Below are positions 8,629-17,463 of a stretch of DNA of 64,000 nt, piece by piece. Position 1 is the stretch's first letter. The number at the start of each line of letters is the position of its first letter. Where the stretch lies: the NCBI RefSeq assembly GCF_007859295.1, contig NZ_VOHB01000002.1, positions 434,001 through 498,000 of the forward strand, in the 5' to 3' direction. This stretch comes from Planococcus sp. CPCC 101016 (GTDB taxonomy: Bacteria > Bacillota > Bacilli > Bacillales_A > Planococcaceae). Both the position numbers and the translations under genes were made by a program. The notes beneath the pieces are model-generated. The model did no database searches, had not been told where the DNA came from, and saw only the letters and a list, made by a program, of their open reading frames with translations.

Positions 8629-9470
8629 GTGAAATACCGCAAACTCTAACGATAGCGGGCTCAGATTCAGGAGGAGGAGCTGGCATCCAAGCCGACTTGA
8701 AAACTTTTCAGGAGCTGGGCGTCTACGGCACTTCTGTCATTACTGCGGTAACTGCTCAAAATACAACAGGCGTTTCCGCCATTTATCCGATGACTTCCCA
8801 AGCGGTGCAAACACAATTGGAGGCAATCGGCAGCGATTTTGAGATTGCTGCTTTAAAAACGGGGATGTTATTCGACCCGGAAATCATCGAGAAAACAGCA
8901 GCAGCCATCCAGCGTTACAGCTGGAAAAAGCTGATTGTAGACCCGGTCATGATTGCTAAGGGCGGTGCAAAATTATTGCAGCCGGAAGCTGTGGAAGCTC
9001 TTAAGTTTCATTTGCTTCCATTGGCCTATCTTATGACTCCGAATATTCCGGAGGCGGAAGCTCTGACCGGCATTGCCATTACAGATGCATCCAGTCGACG
9101 CCAGGCAGCTGAACAGATTTTATTGCTGGGTGCGCAATCTGTTGTGATCAAAGGAGGTCATGAAGCAAATACGAAGTATGCAGAAGATTACTTTCTGGAT
9201 ACAAATGGCGAATCGATACTGTTTCGCTCAGACCGGATTGAAACTGATCAGACGCATGGCACCGGTTGTACATTTGCAGCAGCTGTAACGGCGGAACTTG
9301 CCAAAGGACGAGATCTGCAGGAAGCGATCTGCACAGCTAAAGAATTTATTCAGGCTGCAATCAGCGATCCGTTGAATATTGGCTCGGGACATGGACCTAC
9401 TAATCATGCAGCATATAAAGCGGGTCAAGCAGCAAACAGGGAGGCGGCCAGAATTGAAATTTTTCGATAA
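8625..9470 (+). CDS. thiD: Hydroxymethylpyrimidine/phosphomethylpyrimidine kinase
   Basis: This 281-residue ribokinase-fold enzyme phosphorylates HMP and then HMP-P for thiamin synthesis. Family motifs are the start [21 protein letters not shown] near residue 80, [10 protein letters not shown] near 105 and the ATP-binding T-H-G-T-G-C-T-F near residue 209. It overlaps thiM by ATGA and thiE by 17 bases. Pyridoxal kinase (PdxK) of the same fold is an alternative, but the operon makes ThiD much more likely. Confidence 0.95.
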   Translation: MSEIPQTLTIAGSDSGGGAGIQADLKTFQELGVYGTSVITAVTAQNTTGVSAIYPMTSQAVQTQLEAIGSDFEIAALKTGMLFDPEIIEKTAAAIQRYSWKKLIVDPVMIAKGGAKLLQPEAVEALKFHLLPLAYLMTPNIPEAEALTGIAITDASSRRQAAEQILLLGAQSVVIKGGHEANTKYAEDYFLDTNGESILFRSDRIETDQTHGTGCTFAAAVTAELAKGRDLQEAICTAKEFIQAAISDPLNIGSGHGPTNHAAYKAGQAANREAARIEIFR

Positions 9471-10107
9471 ACCTGCGATCTATTTTATAATGGGTTCCCA
9501 AAATTCAGGGGCAAGAGATCCTTTTGAATTACTAGAAGCAGCGCTCAGCGGAGGAATTACTCATTTCCAACTGCGTGAAAAAGGACATGGAGCTTTGAAG
9601 GGGGAGGCGTTGCTCGAGTTTGCTTTGCGCTGCCGGCAGTTATGCCATAACTATGGCGTACCGCTGATTATCAACGATCATTTGGAACTGGCTTGCGAAA
9701 TCGAGGCAGACGGCATTCATGTCGGTCAGGATGATGTATCGGCTTTATATGCTCGCAAGATGATAGGAAAAGAGAAAATTTTGGGTGTGTCTGTTCATTC
9801 AGTAAAAGAAGCACAACAGGCAATTTTGCACGGCGCAGATTATGTCGGGATGGGCCCGGTCTTCGGCACAGTCTCGAAACCTGATGCTAAAGCACCTGCG
9901 GGCGTCAAAGGAATACTGGCTGTCAAAAGTAAGTTTCCTGCCTTGCCAATTTTGGGCATTGGCGGCATCACTCCCGAAAATGCAGGGCAGGTCTGGAAAT
10001 CAGGTGTATCAGGAATTGCCGTCATTTCAACAATTACGGAAGCAGAAGATATTGAAGGACGTATCAAGGCGTTGCGAACATCCTGCAAAGAGGGTGTCAA
10101 AGAATGA
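9454..10107 (+). CDS. thiE: Thiamine-phosphate synthase
   Basis: This 217-residue TIM-barrel enzyme joins HMP-PP and thiazole phosphate to thiamin phosphate. Visible motifs are Q-L-R-E-K near residue 36, I-N-D-H near 70, D-G-I-H-V-G-Q-D-D near 88, L-G-V-S-V-H-S, Y-V-G-M-G-P-V-F-G-T with the diphosphate-binding region, and G-I-G-G-I near 170. The frame is open further upstream within thiD. I take the TTG at 9454 as start because GGGAGG lies just before it and it gives the family's usual length. It overlaps thiW by ATGA. Confidence 0.93.
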   Translation: MKFFDKPAIYFIMGSQNSGARDPFELLEAALSGGITHFQLREKGHGALKGEALLEFALRCRQLCHNYGVPLIINDHLELACEIEADGIHVGQDDVSALYARKMIGKEKILGVSVHSVKEAQQAILHGADYVGMGPVFGTVSKPDAKAPAGVKGILAVKSKFPALPILGIGGITPENAGQVWKSGVSGIAVISTITEAEDIEGRIKALRTSCKEGVKE

Positions 10108-10592
10108 AAACAAAGAAACTGATCCTTATGGCAATGTTCGTTGCAATTGGAGTAGCTGGTTCAGCTTTTGTTTATTTCCCAGCAGGAATCGCGCGTGCAT
10201 ATCCAATCCAGCACGCTATTAATGTCCTCGCGGCTGTTCTTTTTGGACCTGGTCCGGCAGTGCTGATTGCTTTTCTGACCGGAGTCGTCAGGATATTGAC
10301 GGGAACAGGCTCACTATTGGCTTTTCCCGGCGGAATGATTGGAGCATTGCTGGCTGGACTTATGTATGCTAAGTTCGGCAAAGTTTGGCTGGCTGCAATA
10401 GGGGAAGTAGTAGGAACGGGAATCATCGCTTCTTTGGTTGCTGTTCCTTATGCCCGGATTTTTTTAGGCACTGAATTCGGAGCTTTATTTTTTGTTCCTC
10501 CTTTTTTCATCTCTAGCCTGAGTGGGGCAGTTTTAGGAGTAGTATTGGCAACGCGGCTCATGAAGACAGATACCATAAAAGTTTGGCAATAA
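10104..10592 (+). CDS. thiW: ECF transporter S component ThiW (thiazole uptake)
   Basis: This 162-residue protein has about five hydrophobic helices. Its hallmarks are F-V-Y-F-P-A-G-I-A-R-A-Y-P-I-Q-H-A-I-N-V near residue 20 and the glycine-rich I-L-T-G-T-G-S-L-L-A-F-P-G-G-M-I-G, both typical of ThiW, the predicted substrate-binding subunit for the thiazole precursor. It would use a shared energy-coupling module (EcfA/A'/T) encoded elsewhere. It is the last gene of the TPP-riboswitch operon, which fits a salvage-only set: no thiC, thiG or thiS is in this operon. Confidence 0.92.
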   Translation: MKTKKLILMAMFVAIGVAGSAFVYFPAGIARAYPIQHAINVLAAVLFGPGPAVLIAFLTGVVRILTGTGSLLAFPGGMIGALLAGLMYAKFGKVWLAAIGEVVGTGIIASLVAVPYARIFLGTEFGALFFVPPFFISSLSGAVLGVVLATRLMKTDTIKVWQ

Positions 10593-10612
10593 CACATGAA
10601 CTTTAGAAAGAA

Positions 10613-10638
10613 GTTTATAATTTCGCAATTGTGGGCAA
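10613..10638 (+). promoter_or_regulatory. Candidate SigB promoter of the stress protein gene
   Basis: GTTTAT (10613-10618), 14 bases, GGGCAA (10633-10638), about 40 bases before the start codon. This is close to the B. subtilis sigma-B consensus GTTTAA-N14-GGGTAT and of the same form as the catalase promoter at 15695. Confidence 0.55.
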
Positions 10639-10678
10639 ACAAAGAAATATAGACTTTTGAAAAGGGAGTGGACAGATT

Positions 10679-11509
10679 ATGGTAAGAGTTGCAGTCGAAC
10701 ACCCATTTACATCAGTACGTGAAGCATTAGAGAAAAAAGGGTATCAGGCAGAAATGCTGGAAGACAAATCAGATTCTACGGATTATGACGTTATCGTAGT
10801 GAGAGATCAGGAAGATTTAGCTGACTATCACATGAGCGTGTCCCTAGTTGAAGCTAAAGGGCGTACTTTATATGAAATCGTAGATGAAGTAGAAGAACGT
10901 CTTGTGCGCGGCGGTAAAATCCAAGCGCCACAGCCAACTGAAGCTGAGCGCAAAGATAGTGGCAGCGGCGGTGGCGGTTTCTTAGCTGGAGCAGCAACGG
11001 GAGCAGTTATCGGAGCAGCTGCAGGATTATTATTCGCACCAAAAAGCGGCAAAGAGCTTCAGGAAATGGTCAAAGAAAAAGCAGCCAGCTCTAAAGAGCA
11101 AGGCGATGACAGCTCAGGCGGCACAATGGATCAAGTGAAAGAAAAAGCGAATCAATTGAAAGATAAAACTACTGGTCTTACAGATAAAGCGAAAGAAAAA
11201 ACTTCTGGAATTACAGAAAAAGCCAAAGGCAAAGCTGATGAACTTAAAGCAAAGCGTGTAGAAAAACAAGAAGAAAAAGAACTGAAAAAGCAAGAAAAGG
11301 TCGTTCAAAAAGAAGCGAAAGAGCAAGAAAAGGCTCAAAAAGAACATGAAAAAGCTGAAAAAGAAGTAGAAAAAGAGATTAAAAAAGCCGATAAAGAAGC
11401 CGATAAGGAAAAAAGCGGCATCGAAGTGGTTGAACTAGGCGATGCATCTGTCGAAAAAGACACTACCGGCAGCGTAACGGTCAAAGCTGAAGACAAAAAC
11501 AAAAAATAA
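10679..11509 (+). CDS. General-stress type protein: YkuS-like domain, YtxH segment, LEA-like coiled coil
   Basis: This 276-residue protein has three parts. Residues 1-80 resemble the small YkuS/UPF0180 family (V-E-H-P-F-T-S-V-R-E-A-L-E-x-K-G-Y then an acidic, Val-rich half). After a Gly/Ser linker, residues 98-130 are a YtxH-type glycine-rich membrane or amphipathic segment ending L-L-F-A-P-K-S-G-K-E-L. Residues 131-276 are almost wholly Lys/Glu/Ala/Gln with repeats such as V-K-E-K-A and T-E-K-A-K-G-K, a long charged helix like LEA or apolipoprotein-type stress proteins. The start has GGGAGTGG before it. A sigma-B-like promoter precedes it. Function is unproven; membrane-associated stress protection is an inference. 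Confidence 0.75.
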   Translation: MVRVAVEHPFTSVREALEKKGYQAEMLEDKSDSTDYDVIVVRDQEDLADYHMSVSLVEAKGRTLYEIVDEVEERLVRGGKIQAPQPTEAERKDSGSGGGGFLAGAATGAVIGAAAGLLFAPKSGKELQEMVKEKAASSKEQGDDSSGGTMDQVKEKANQLKDKTTGLTDKAKEKTSGITEKAKGKADELKAKRVEKQEEKELKKQEKVVQKEAKEQEKAQKEHEKAEKEVEKEIKKADKEADKEKSGIEVVELGDASVEKDTTGSVTVKAEDKNKK

Positions 11510-11517
11510 AAAAAGTT

Positions 11518-11554
11518 AAGGTGTCCGCCAGATAGTTTGGCGGACACCTTTTTA
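11518..11554 (+). terminator. Rho-independent terminator after the stress protein
   Basis: A 13-bp perfect stem, AAGGTGTCCGCCA (11518-11530) with TGGCGGACACCTT (11538-11550), is followed by TTTT. Confidence 0.92.
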
Positions 11555-11601
11555 GTTTGAAGCGATAAGGCATCTGTTTTTTTAGAGAACAAACTTTTTT
11601 A

Positions 11602-11879
11602 TCTGTCAGAGATACATGGGCGCTTCCGCTTTTCAGTGTCCAGACTCCAACAGCCAGCTCCTCGAGTCGCTTCAGAATTACCAGCAATGGCTAATAGCGC
11701 CATTACCGATAATTCTTCCAGCGCTTGTCGGAGCTGAACGGCTGCTTCCGCTTTTCTTCTTGTCCAGACTCCAGCGCCCAGCTCTTCGGGTCATAAGTCA
11801 ATCCAGCTGTGTGGCAAAGAACGCCACTCAGCTGGCCTGCCTTATGCCTGTCAGAGCTACATGGGCGCTTCCGCTTTTC
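11602..11879 (+). repeat. Composite stop-adjacent stem-loop repeat (type B + type A)
   Basis: Three units are joined: a type-A tail (11602-11634, ending GCGCTTCCGCTTTTC), a full type-B unit (about 11638-11758) and a full type-A unit (about 11761-11879). In type A, CATAAG pairs with CTTATG, CCAGCTG with CAGCTGG, and AGCGCCC with GGGCGCT. In type B, CCAGCAATGGC-like and AGCAGCC/GGCTGCT arms pair. The right end touches the stop codon of the minus-strand MFS gene. It encodes no protein. Confidence 0.85.
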
Positions 11880-13157
11880 TTAGTCCGTTGCTACTTTATC
11901 GATTGGTTCATGGGGCTTTGGTTCCGGTACACGGGATAGGATGATGAGACCGATAACGAATAAAATAACAAGGCTGAAAACACCCATGCTTGAATTGCCA
12001 GTTACTTGGGAAGTGACTGCAACGAGCAGAGGGCCTGTGATTGCAGCAAATTTCCCAAAGACATTGTAGAACCCAAAGAATTCATTGGAATTTTCCTTAG
12101 GCACAAGTTTTCCGAAATAAGATCGGCTGAGTGCTTGGATGCCCCCTTGGCTAGTGGCCACAAGCATAGCCAAAATCCAAAAATCAGTAATGGTCTCCAA
12201 AAAGAAGGCATAGATACAGACTACAATATAAACACAGATTCCAACATAAAGCATTTTTTTGCCGGTAAACCGATTGGCTAAACGGCCATAAAGAATGGCG
12301 AATGGAGCAGCGACTACCTGCGTAACAAACAAAACAATCAAGAGATTGGTCGCGCTCAGACCCAGGTCAGTGCCATACGCAGTAGACAGAGAAATAATGG
12401 TGCCGACACCATCAATGTAAAAGAAATAAGCAATTAGAAACAAAAATAACGCACGGTATTGACGTATTTCCCGTATGGTTTTTCCGAGACGTTTAAAGCT
12501 TTGATGAACCGGATTGGGTTCACGTTCAATATAGTGAAGCTGCCTGACATGGCGGAACATAGGCAATGAAAAACAAACCCACCAGACAGCCGTAATTAAA
12601 AAGGCAATCCGGCTGGCAACGGTAACAGAAATTGGCAATACTCCATTTTGAGCTAGCAAGATAATGGCGATGGAAAGTATAAATGGGATGGTCGATCCGA
12701 TATAGCCAAGTCCATAACCAAATGCAGAGACACTGTTCATTCGTTTTTCTGTAGTAACATCGACAATAAAAGCATCATAAAATAAATTAGCCCCCGTTGC
12801 TCCCAATGCTGCAAACACATAACAAATCAGCATCAATAACCAATTTTCACTTGGCACGAAAGCCAATAGCGCTGTAGAAATGGTGCCCAAGAGGAAGAAA
12901 GCTGTAAAAAACTTTTTCTTCATCCCCTGGTAATCGGCAATCGTCCCCAATATAGGTCCGATCATGGCCAGAATAAATGTGAAAATCGCAATTGTATACC
13001 CTAGATAAGCCGTGGAGTCAGATAGGCTGACACCTGCTTCGGTAGCTGATGCTTTATAATAGATCGGAAAAATCGCAGTTGTGATAATAATGGAGTAAGC
13101 GGAACTTCCCCAATCGTACAATGCCCAGCTTTTTTCTTCTTTCGAAAACTTCTTCAT
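11880..13157 (-). CDS. MFS transporter, UMF1 / Atg22-like family
   Basis: This 425-residue integral membrane protein has about 12 helices. The N-terminal [11 protein letters not shown] is the signature of the UMF1 (Atg22-like) MFS family. [21 protein letters not shown] near residues 340-360 is the second family hallmark. The substrate is unknown; distant yeast relatives export amino acids from the vacuole. The ATG follows AAGGGG. It is monocistronic, and its stop abuts the repeat at 11602-11879. No dedicated hairpin other than the repeat ends it. Confidence 0.88.
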   Translation of the reverse strand: MKKFSKEEKSWALYDWGSSAYSIIITTAIFPIYYKASATEAGVSLSDSTAYLGYTIAIFTFILAMIGPILGTIADYQGMKKKFFTAFFLLGTISTALLAFVPSENWLLMLICYVFAALGATGANLFYDAFIVDVTTEKRMNSVSAFGYGLGYIGSTIPFILSIAIILLAQNGVLPISVTVASRIAFLITAVWWVCFSLPMFRHVRQLHYIEREPNPVHQSFKRLGKTIREIRQYRALFLFLIAYFFYIDGVGTIISLSTAYGTDLGLSATNLLIVLFVTQVVAAPFAILYGRLANRFTGKKMLYVGICVYIVVCIYAFFLETITDFWILAMLVATSQGGIQALSRSYFGKLVPKENSNEFFGFYNVFGKFAAITGPLLVAVTSQVTGNSSMGVFSLVILFVIGLIILSRVPEPKPHEPIDKVATD

Positions 13158-13475
13158 CTCTTTATCCCCTTTATTTTGCTTTGAAAAAATAAAGCCACGA
13201 ACAGCCAGTTGATATGAAGTTCGTCCACTTGGTAAAATTTCTATATATCAGATAATTTCATTGTACAAGAAGACCCCGTAAAATGATGCAGAATGTTTAA
13301 AAAAATACAGAAATTTTACATATTAAGTTAATGAAAAATTTTCCTCTGAAAATTAAAAGGTGAAATTGCATCAAAGCGGAATTTTTCTTTTTACAAAATA
13401 ACCAGTTAACACATGGCTTGAGTCTTTTTTAGGCTTCCTTTAAACTTAGGAAGGAACAGAAAGAAGGGCTTACAT
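13158..13475. other. Divergent intergenic region, MFS gene / exoA
   Basis: These 318 A/T-rich bases carry no convincing ORF. They hold the MFS promoter region on the minus strand, an interrupted repeat CGAAC...GTTCG near 13198-13222, and the exoA promoter near the right end. Nothing else is recognised. Confidence 0.6.
13428..13456 (+). promoter_or_regulatory. Candidate SigA promoter of exoA
   Basis: TTGAGT (13428-13433), 17 bases, TAAACT (13451-13456), 20 bases before the TTG start codon. The -10 box is imperfect. Confidence 0.45.
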
Positions 13476-14231
13476 TTGAAATTGATTTCATGGAATGTCA
13501 ACGGCTTGCGTGCCGTTATGAAAAAAGGATTTATGAATTTTTTTACTGAAGCAGACGCAGATGTATTTTGCCTGCAGGAAATCAAGTTGCAGGAAGGGCA
13601 GATAGAGATGAACCTTCCTGGCTATCATACATATTGGAATTATGCGCATAAAAAGGGCTATTCCGGCACGGCAATTTTTACGAAACATAAGCCGTTATCG
13701 ATTCAATACGGTTTGGGGTCAGAAGAGCACGATACAGAGGGACGGCTGATTGCATTGGAATTCGACAGCCATTATGTGGTAACCGTCTATACACCGAACT
13801 CCCAACATGGCCTGCTTCGTTTAGATTATAGGCTATTATGGGAAGATGCCATTTTGTCGTTTGTAAAAAGCTTGGATAATCATAAACCCGTTATTTTATG
13901 CGGAGATTTGAATGTTGCTCACGAGGAAATCGATTTAAAAAATCCAAAAGCCAATAAAAAAAATTCAGGGTTTACACCTGAAGAACGCGGCAAAATGACA
14001 CAGTTTTTATCCAGTGGCTTTATAGATACATTCCGACATTTCTATCCGACAGAAACAGGGTTTTATTCCTGGTGGTCGTACCGTTCCAATTGCCGTGAAA
14101 AGAATGTAGGGTGGAGAATCGATTATTTTCTAACTTCCCAAAATCTTATTTCGAAATTGAGAAATGCAAAAATTCATGCAGATATATGGGGTTCCGATCA
14201 TTGTCCAGTCGAACTGGAAATTGACCTATAA
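13476..14231 (+). CDS. exoA: Exodeoxyribonuclease III (AP endonuclease)
   Basis: This 251-residue Mg2+-dependent DNA repair enzyme cuts at abasic sites and trims 3' ends. The ExoIII/ExoA motifs are complete: S-W-N-V-N-G-L-R-A at residue 4, F-C-L-Q-E-I-K-L at 31-38 (metal-binding Glu), G-D-L-N-V-A-H near 148, W-W-S-Y-R near 194, W-R-I-D-Y near 212, and the C-terminal S-D-H-C-P-V. The start is TTG at 13476, giving the standard M-K-L-I-S-W-N beginning, with AAGAAGGG upstream. It is monocistronic with its own terminator. B. subtilis ExoA has about the same length. Confidence 0.95.
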   Translation: MKLISWNVNGLRAVMKKGFMNFFTEADADVFCLQEIKLQEGQIEMNLPGYHTYWNYAHKKGYSGTAIFTKHKPLSIQYGLGSEEHDTEGRLIALEFDSHYVVTVYTPNSQHGLLRLDYRLLWEDAILSFVKSLDNHKPVILCGDLNVAHEEIDLKNPKANKKNSGFTPEERGKMTQFLSSGFIDTFRHFYPTETGFYSWWSYRSNCREKNVGWRIDYFLTSQNLISKLRNAKIHADIWGSDHCPVELEIDL

Positions 14232-14263
14232 AAAAACACACTCAAAAGAGTGTGTTTTTGCAT
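14232..14263 (+). terminator. Terminator after exoA
   Basis: AAAAACACACTC (14232-14243) and GAGTGTGTTTTT (14248-14259) form a 12-bp stem with a 4-base loop, starting at the stop codon. It works in both directions, so it may also end the minus-strand gene at 14294. Confidence 0.88.
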
Positions 14264-14277
14264 GAAAGGCGAAATTT

Positions 14278-14297
14278 ATAGTTTCACGTGAAACTAT
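14278..14297. promoter_or_regulatory. parS-like palindrome (ParB/Spo0J site)
   Basis: A 20-bp perfect palindrome contains GTTTCACGTGAAAC, which matches 14 of the 16 positions of the Bacillus parS TGTTTCACGTGAAACA; the outermost pair differs. It overlaps the stop of the minus-strand gene. With no T-run after it, a terminator is unlikely. ParB binding is inferred from the match only. Confidence 0.6.
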
Positions 14298-15484
14298 GCT
14301 AAGTTCATAACTCGTTGGGTTAGGCGTTTACAGTTGTCTTGGTCAAAATAATCAATGTAATCCGTGGCTTTCGGATACCATTCATTATAAGTGATTTTTT
14401 CCTCGACAATTTTCTTAAGATATTCGTAAACATGATCGATTGAATCGGCTTTATACCCATAAAGGTCTGTATCCAAGTCCAAATAGGTTCCTCTTTTTTC
14501 TAAATACTCTTGCTTATCGAACATAAAGAATACAATGGGTTTGTTCAGATAAAGGAAATCCCAGGAAACACTGGTGATGTCAGTCAGCAGCATGTCATTA
14601 TGGTCAATGGAATACTCGATGGTTTCATGGTTAAAATCCAGGAATTTGATGCCGTGTTCATTATCAGTCAAACCGGTGAAATATCTTTCGAACTTTTTCA
14701 TGAAAGGATGCAAGGCAATGTTCATGTGAAGGTTGTGGTCGGCAAGCAATTGCTGGATGCCTTCGTGTTTCAACAACCCTACCGTACTCTTGAAATAGGT
14801 GCTGTCGATAAACTCTTCTTTCGTCAAGTCAAAAAGCCATTCACGCCACGTCATCATCATCAAGATGTTTTTAACTTCTTTGGAAGGCTGATTGGGCGGA
14901 TAGCGATCGAATCGGGGAAAGCCGGTAATAATTAGTTTCTGTTCGGGAATTTTCCATTTATTTAACTTTAGTTCATATTCATATTGAGATGCACAGTTGA
15001 AATAATCAGTGCGCTTCAATAATGGGACATCTTCTTTCTGAATCAGGATCTTTTTGAATCCTTCAATGCCATGACTGACGTGGGTAATGATTGTTTTGCG
15101 GTTAAGGAAGAGGAATTTGTCAGCTGCTGGTACGATATCGTAAAGAAGAGAGTGTCCATGGAACGTATAATCGGCCCGAAAAAACAACAAATAGTTTTTG
15201 AAACTTCCAAGTGGCACGGCATTTTCAATTTTTTCGTTTTTGGCATAGGAAGTTTTTGGGTCATACATCCAATAAGCAATTACTTGATCTTTATGATTGT
15301 TTATTAAGTATTTATGGTATACGGCGGCATTATCTTCGTATTTTTCCCCGAGGTTTCCGCCAACCAAGGCAATTTTCTTTCCGTTTTTTTTCTTCATGAA
15401 AAAGGAAAGAATATACGCCGCTGAGACTTTAGAAAATACCTTCAAGGGATCCCATCTCCCTTTTTCTTTTAATTCTACACTCAT
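14294..15484 (-). CDS. CDP-glycerol glycerophosphotransferase family protein (teichoic acid type)
   Basis: This 396-residue protein belongs to the TagB/TagF/TarL-like polyglycerophosphate or polyribitolphosphate transferases, which add polyol-phosphate units from CDP-polyols on the cytosolic membrane face. Family motifs are H-V-S-H-G-I-E-G-F-K-K near residue 135 (the H-G-x-x-x-K active-site type), G-F-P-R-F-D near 185, A-L-H-P-F-M near 255 and D-I-T-S-V-S-W-D-F-L-Y-L-N-K-P near 300. Residues 1-35 are basic and hydrophobic, suiting membrane association. No other teichoic-acid gene is adjacent, so primase, polymerase or capsule role cannot be told. AGCAGGGC precedes the ATG weakly. Confidence 0.82.
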   Translation of the reverse strand: MSVELKEKGRWDPLKVFSKVSAAYILSFFMKKKNGKKIALVGGNLGEKYEDNAAVYHKYLINNHKDQVIAYWMYDPKTSYAKNEKIENAVPLGSFKNYLLFFRADYTFHGHSLLYDIVPAADKFLFLNRKTIITHVSHGIEGFKKILIQKEDVPLLKRTDYFNCASQYEYELKLNKWKIPEQKLIITGFPRFDRYPPNQPSKEVKNILMMMTWREWLFDLTKEEFIDSTYFKSTVGLLKHEGIQQLLADHNLHMNIALHPFMKKFERYFTGLTDNEHGIKFLDFNHETIEYSIDHNDMLLTDITSVSWDFLYLNKPIVFFMFDKQEYLEKRGTYLDLDTDLYGYKADSIDHVYEYLKKIVEEKITYNEWYPKATDYIDYFDQDNCKRLTQRVMNLA

Positions 15485-15694
15485 CTAAAAGCCCTGCTTT
15501 CTGCTAGTTGTCATTACTTTAGTTTTTCATATATTGCCGTCTTTGTCTATCTTCATTTAATAAACTAATTTTTCATTCAACTTTTACATGTTTTTAGTTC
15601 TCCAGAAATTAAAAGATTTTCTCTGCTAATGAGTTTTCTACTATTTTTCTTCAATAAAGCATAGTTGGAAATTAAGTTTGTCTTTATTTATTGC

Positions 15695-15720
15695 GTTTAT
15701 TTTTGGGGAAAGGTGGGAAA
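15695..15720 (+). promoter_or_regulatory. Candidate SigB promoter of catalase
   Basis: GTTTAT (15695-15700), 14 bases, GGGAAA (15715-15720), about 37 bases before the ATG. In B. subtilis the stress catalase KatE is sigma-B dependent. I see no PerR box upstream. Confidence 0.6.
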
Positions 15721-15757
15721 AGTATAAGGTGATAGCACATTGCAGAGGAGGATATTC

Positions 15758-17380
15758 ATGAAAGAGAATAATGAAGAGAAAAAGAATCAAATGGGTACCA
15801 GCGAAAATGAAGAAACGCTGACGAATCGACAAGGACATCCGATTAGAGATAATCAAAATATGCGAACTGTCGGGAACCGTGGCCCTGCTACACTTGAAAA
15901 TTATCATTTCATTGAAAAAATCTCACATTTCGACCGGGAAGAAATTCCGGAACGAGTTGTCCATGCGCGTGGTGCAGGTGCATTTGGTTATTTTGAAACC
16001 TACGGCAAAGTCGGCGATGAGCCGGTGGAAAAATATACACGCGCCAAAGTATTTTCAGGTGCAGGAAAACAAACACCATTATTGGTCCGCTTCTCAACAG
16101 TTGCAGGGTCAAGACATTCTCCGGAAACAGATCGCGACCCTCGTGGTTTCGCAGTGAAAATGTATACAGAAGACGGCAACTGGGATTTGGTCGGAAATAA
16201 CCTTAAAATTTTCTTTATCCGTGATGCCATGAAATTTCCGGATATGATTCATGCTTTTAAAACGGATCCGGCTTCGAACGTAGCAGATCCCCAACGGATG
16301 TTTGACTTTGTTGCACGGACGCCTGAAGCAACTCATATGATTACGTTCCTGTTCTCCCCATGGGGAATTCCGGCAACGTATCGTCATATGCAGGGATCCG
16401 GTGTTAATACGTACAAATGGGTCAATGATAAAGGTGAAGCAGTTCTGGTTAAGTATCATTGGGAGCCGAAACAAGGCATCCGTAACCTGACTCAAAAAGA
16501 AGCTTCTGAAATTCAGGCAGAAAATGTCGGGCATGCCACACAGGATCTTTATGAAGCAATTGAAAGTGGAGATTATCCTGAATGGGAACTATTCGTTCAG
16601 ATTATGAGTGACGACGAACACCCAGAATTGGATTTTGATCCGTTGGATGATACAAAATTGTGGCCGCAGGATAAATTCCCATTCCTTCCTGTGGGGAAAA
16701 TGGTGCTGGATCGCAATCCAGTCGATTACCATGCTGAGATTGAGCAAGCGGCATTCGGTACAGGAGTTCTTGTTGACGGATTGGATTTCTCAGACGACAA
16801 AATGCTTCAGGGCCGCACCTTCTCGTATTCAGATACGCAACGTTACCGTGTTGGAGCCAATTACCTGAAATTACCGGTCAATGCTCCTAAGAAGCGTGTA
16901 GCAACGAACCAGCAGCGGGGAGGTATGGATGTGAAGAACCCTGATGAAAATCCTTCGAATCCGCATATTAATTACGAACCTTCTGTTCTAGGGGGGTTCA
17001 AAGAGGCAGATTCGAGTGGAACGCCAGCTCATGAACCAGCCTATAACGATAAAGTAGTATCGGCGCCGATCGACCGTACCAATAACTACGGCCAGGCAGG
17101 TGAGACTTACCGCAGCTTCGAAGATTGGGAGCGTGATGAGCTGATCAACAATCTAGGAGACGCATTGTCAGTATGTGATCCCCGTATTCAGGAAGAAATG
17201 ATCCATCACTTTACGCAGGCGGACGAAGACTATGGCCGCCGTGTCCGTGAGAATATGGAACAAAAGATGCAAGCTAATGAAGAAATGAAAAAAGCTGGAC
17301 CGAAAGTATATGGCCAGCCAGCTGCTAACAAAGTAGCGCAAGGTGCTGCAGCTAAAGGACACGAAGCAAAACCATATTAA
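15758..17380 (+). CDS. kat: Heme catalase (monofunctional, small-subunit type)
   Basis: This 540-residue cytosolic enzyme splits hydrogen peroxide to water and oxygen. Catalytic His69 is in [11 protein letters not shown]; the distal Asn is in [11 protein letters not shown] near residue 142. The heme-ligand region reads [17 protein letters not shown] near residue 357. Compared with B. subtilis KatA (about 483) it has a 25-residue Asn/Glu-rich head and a 35-residue Lys/Ala-rich tail. The first in-frame ATG (15740) overlaps the ribosome binding site; AGAGGAGG points to the ATG at 15758. A sigma-B-like promoter precedes it and a terminator follows. Confidence 0.95.
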   Translation: MKENNEEKKNQMGTSENEETLTNRQGHPIRDNQNMRTVGNRGPATLENYHFIEKISHFDREEIPERVVHARGAGAFGYFETYGKVGDEPVEKYTRAKVFSGAGKQTPLLVRFSTVAGSRHSPETDRDPRGFAVKMYTEDGNWDLVGNNLKIFFIRDAMKFPDMIHAFKTDPASNVADPQRMFDFVARTPEATHMITFLFSPWGIPATYRHMQGSGVNTYKWVNDKGEAVLVKYHWEPKQGIRNLTQKEASEIQAENVGHATQDLYEAIESGDYPEWELFVQIMSDDEHPELDFDPLDDTKLWPQDKFPFLPVGKMVLDRNPVDYHAEIEQAAFGTGVLVDGLDFSDDKMLQGRTFSYSDTQRYRVGANYLKLPVNAPKKRVATNQQRGGMDVKNPDENPSNPHINYEPSVLGGFKEADSSGTPAHEPAYNDKVVSAPIDRTNNYGQAGETYRSFEDWERDELINNLGDALSVCDPRIQEEMIHHFTQADEDYGRRVRENMEQKMQANEEMKKAGPKVYGQPAANKVAQGAAAKGHEAKPY

Positions 17381-17390
17381 TATCTTAAAA

Positions 17391-17429
17391 AAATACGGGT
17401 AAGCCGCTGTGGCTTGCCCGTATTTTTAT
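17391..17429. terminator. Bidirectional terminator, catalase / P-II gene
   Basis: A 15-bp stem, AAATACGGGTAAGCC (17391-17405) with GGCTTGCCCGTATTT (17411-17425), has one G-U pair, T-rich flank on the right and A-run on the left, so it ends both convergent transcripts. Confidence 0.88.
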
Positions 17430-17463
17430 TGGTTTTCTGCCTTATATCGAATTTGAGTTTTAA

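Noticed and set aside
11114..11347. Phe-rich minus-strand open frame
   Set aside because: It is the mirror of the Lys/Glu-rich tail of the stress protein (AAA/GAA codons read as TTT/TTC).
11602..11879. CRISPR array or IS remnant
   Set aside because: There are no regularly spaced identical repeats, no cas genes, no transposase frame and no target duplication; the units are self-complementary stem-loops.
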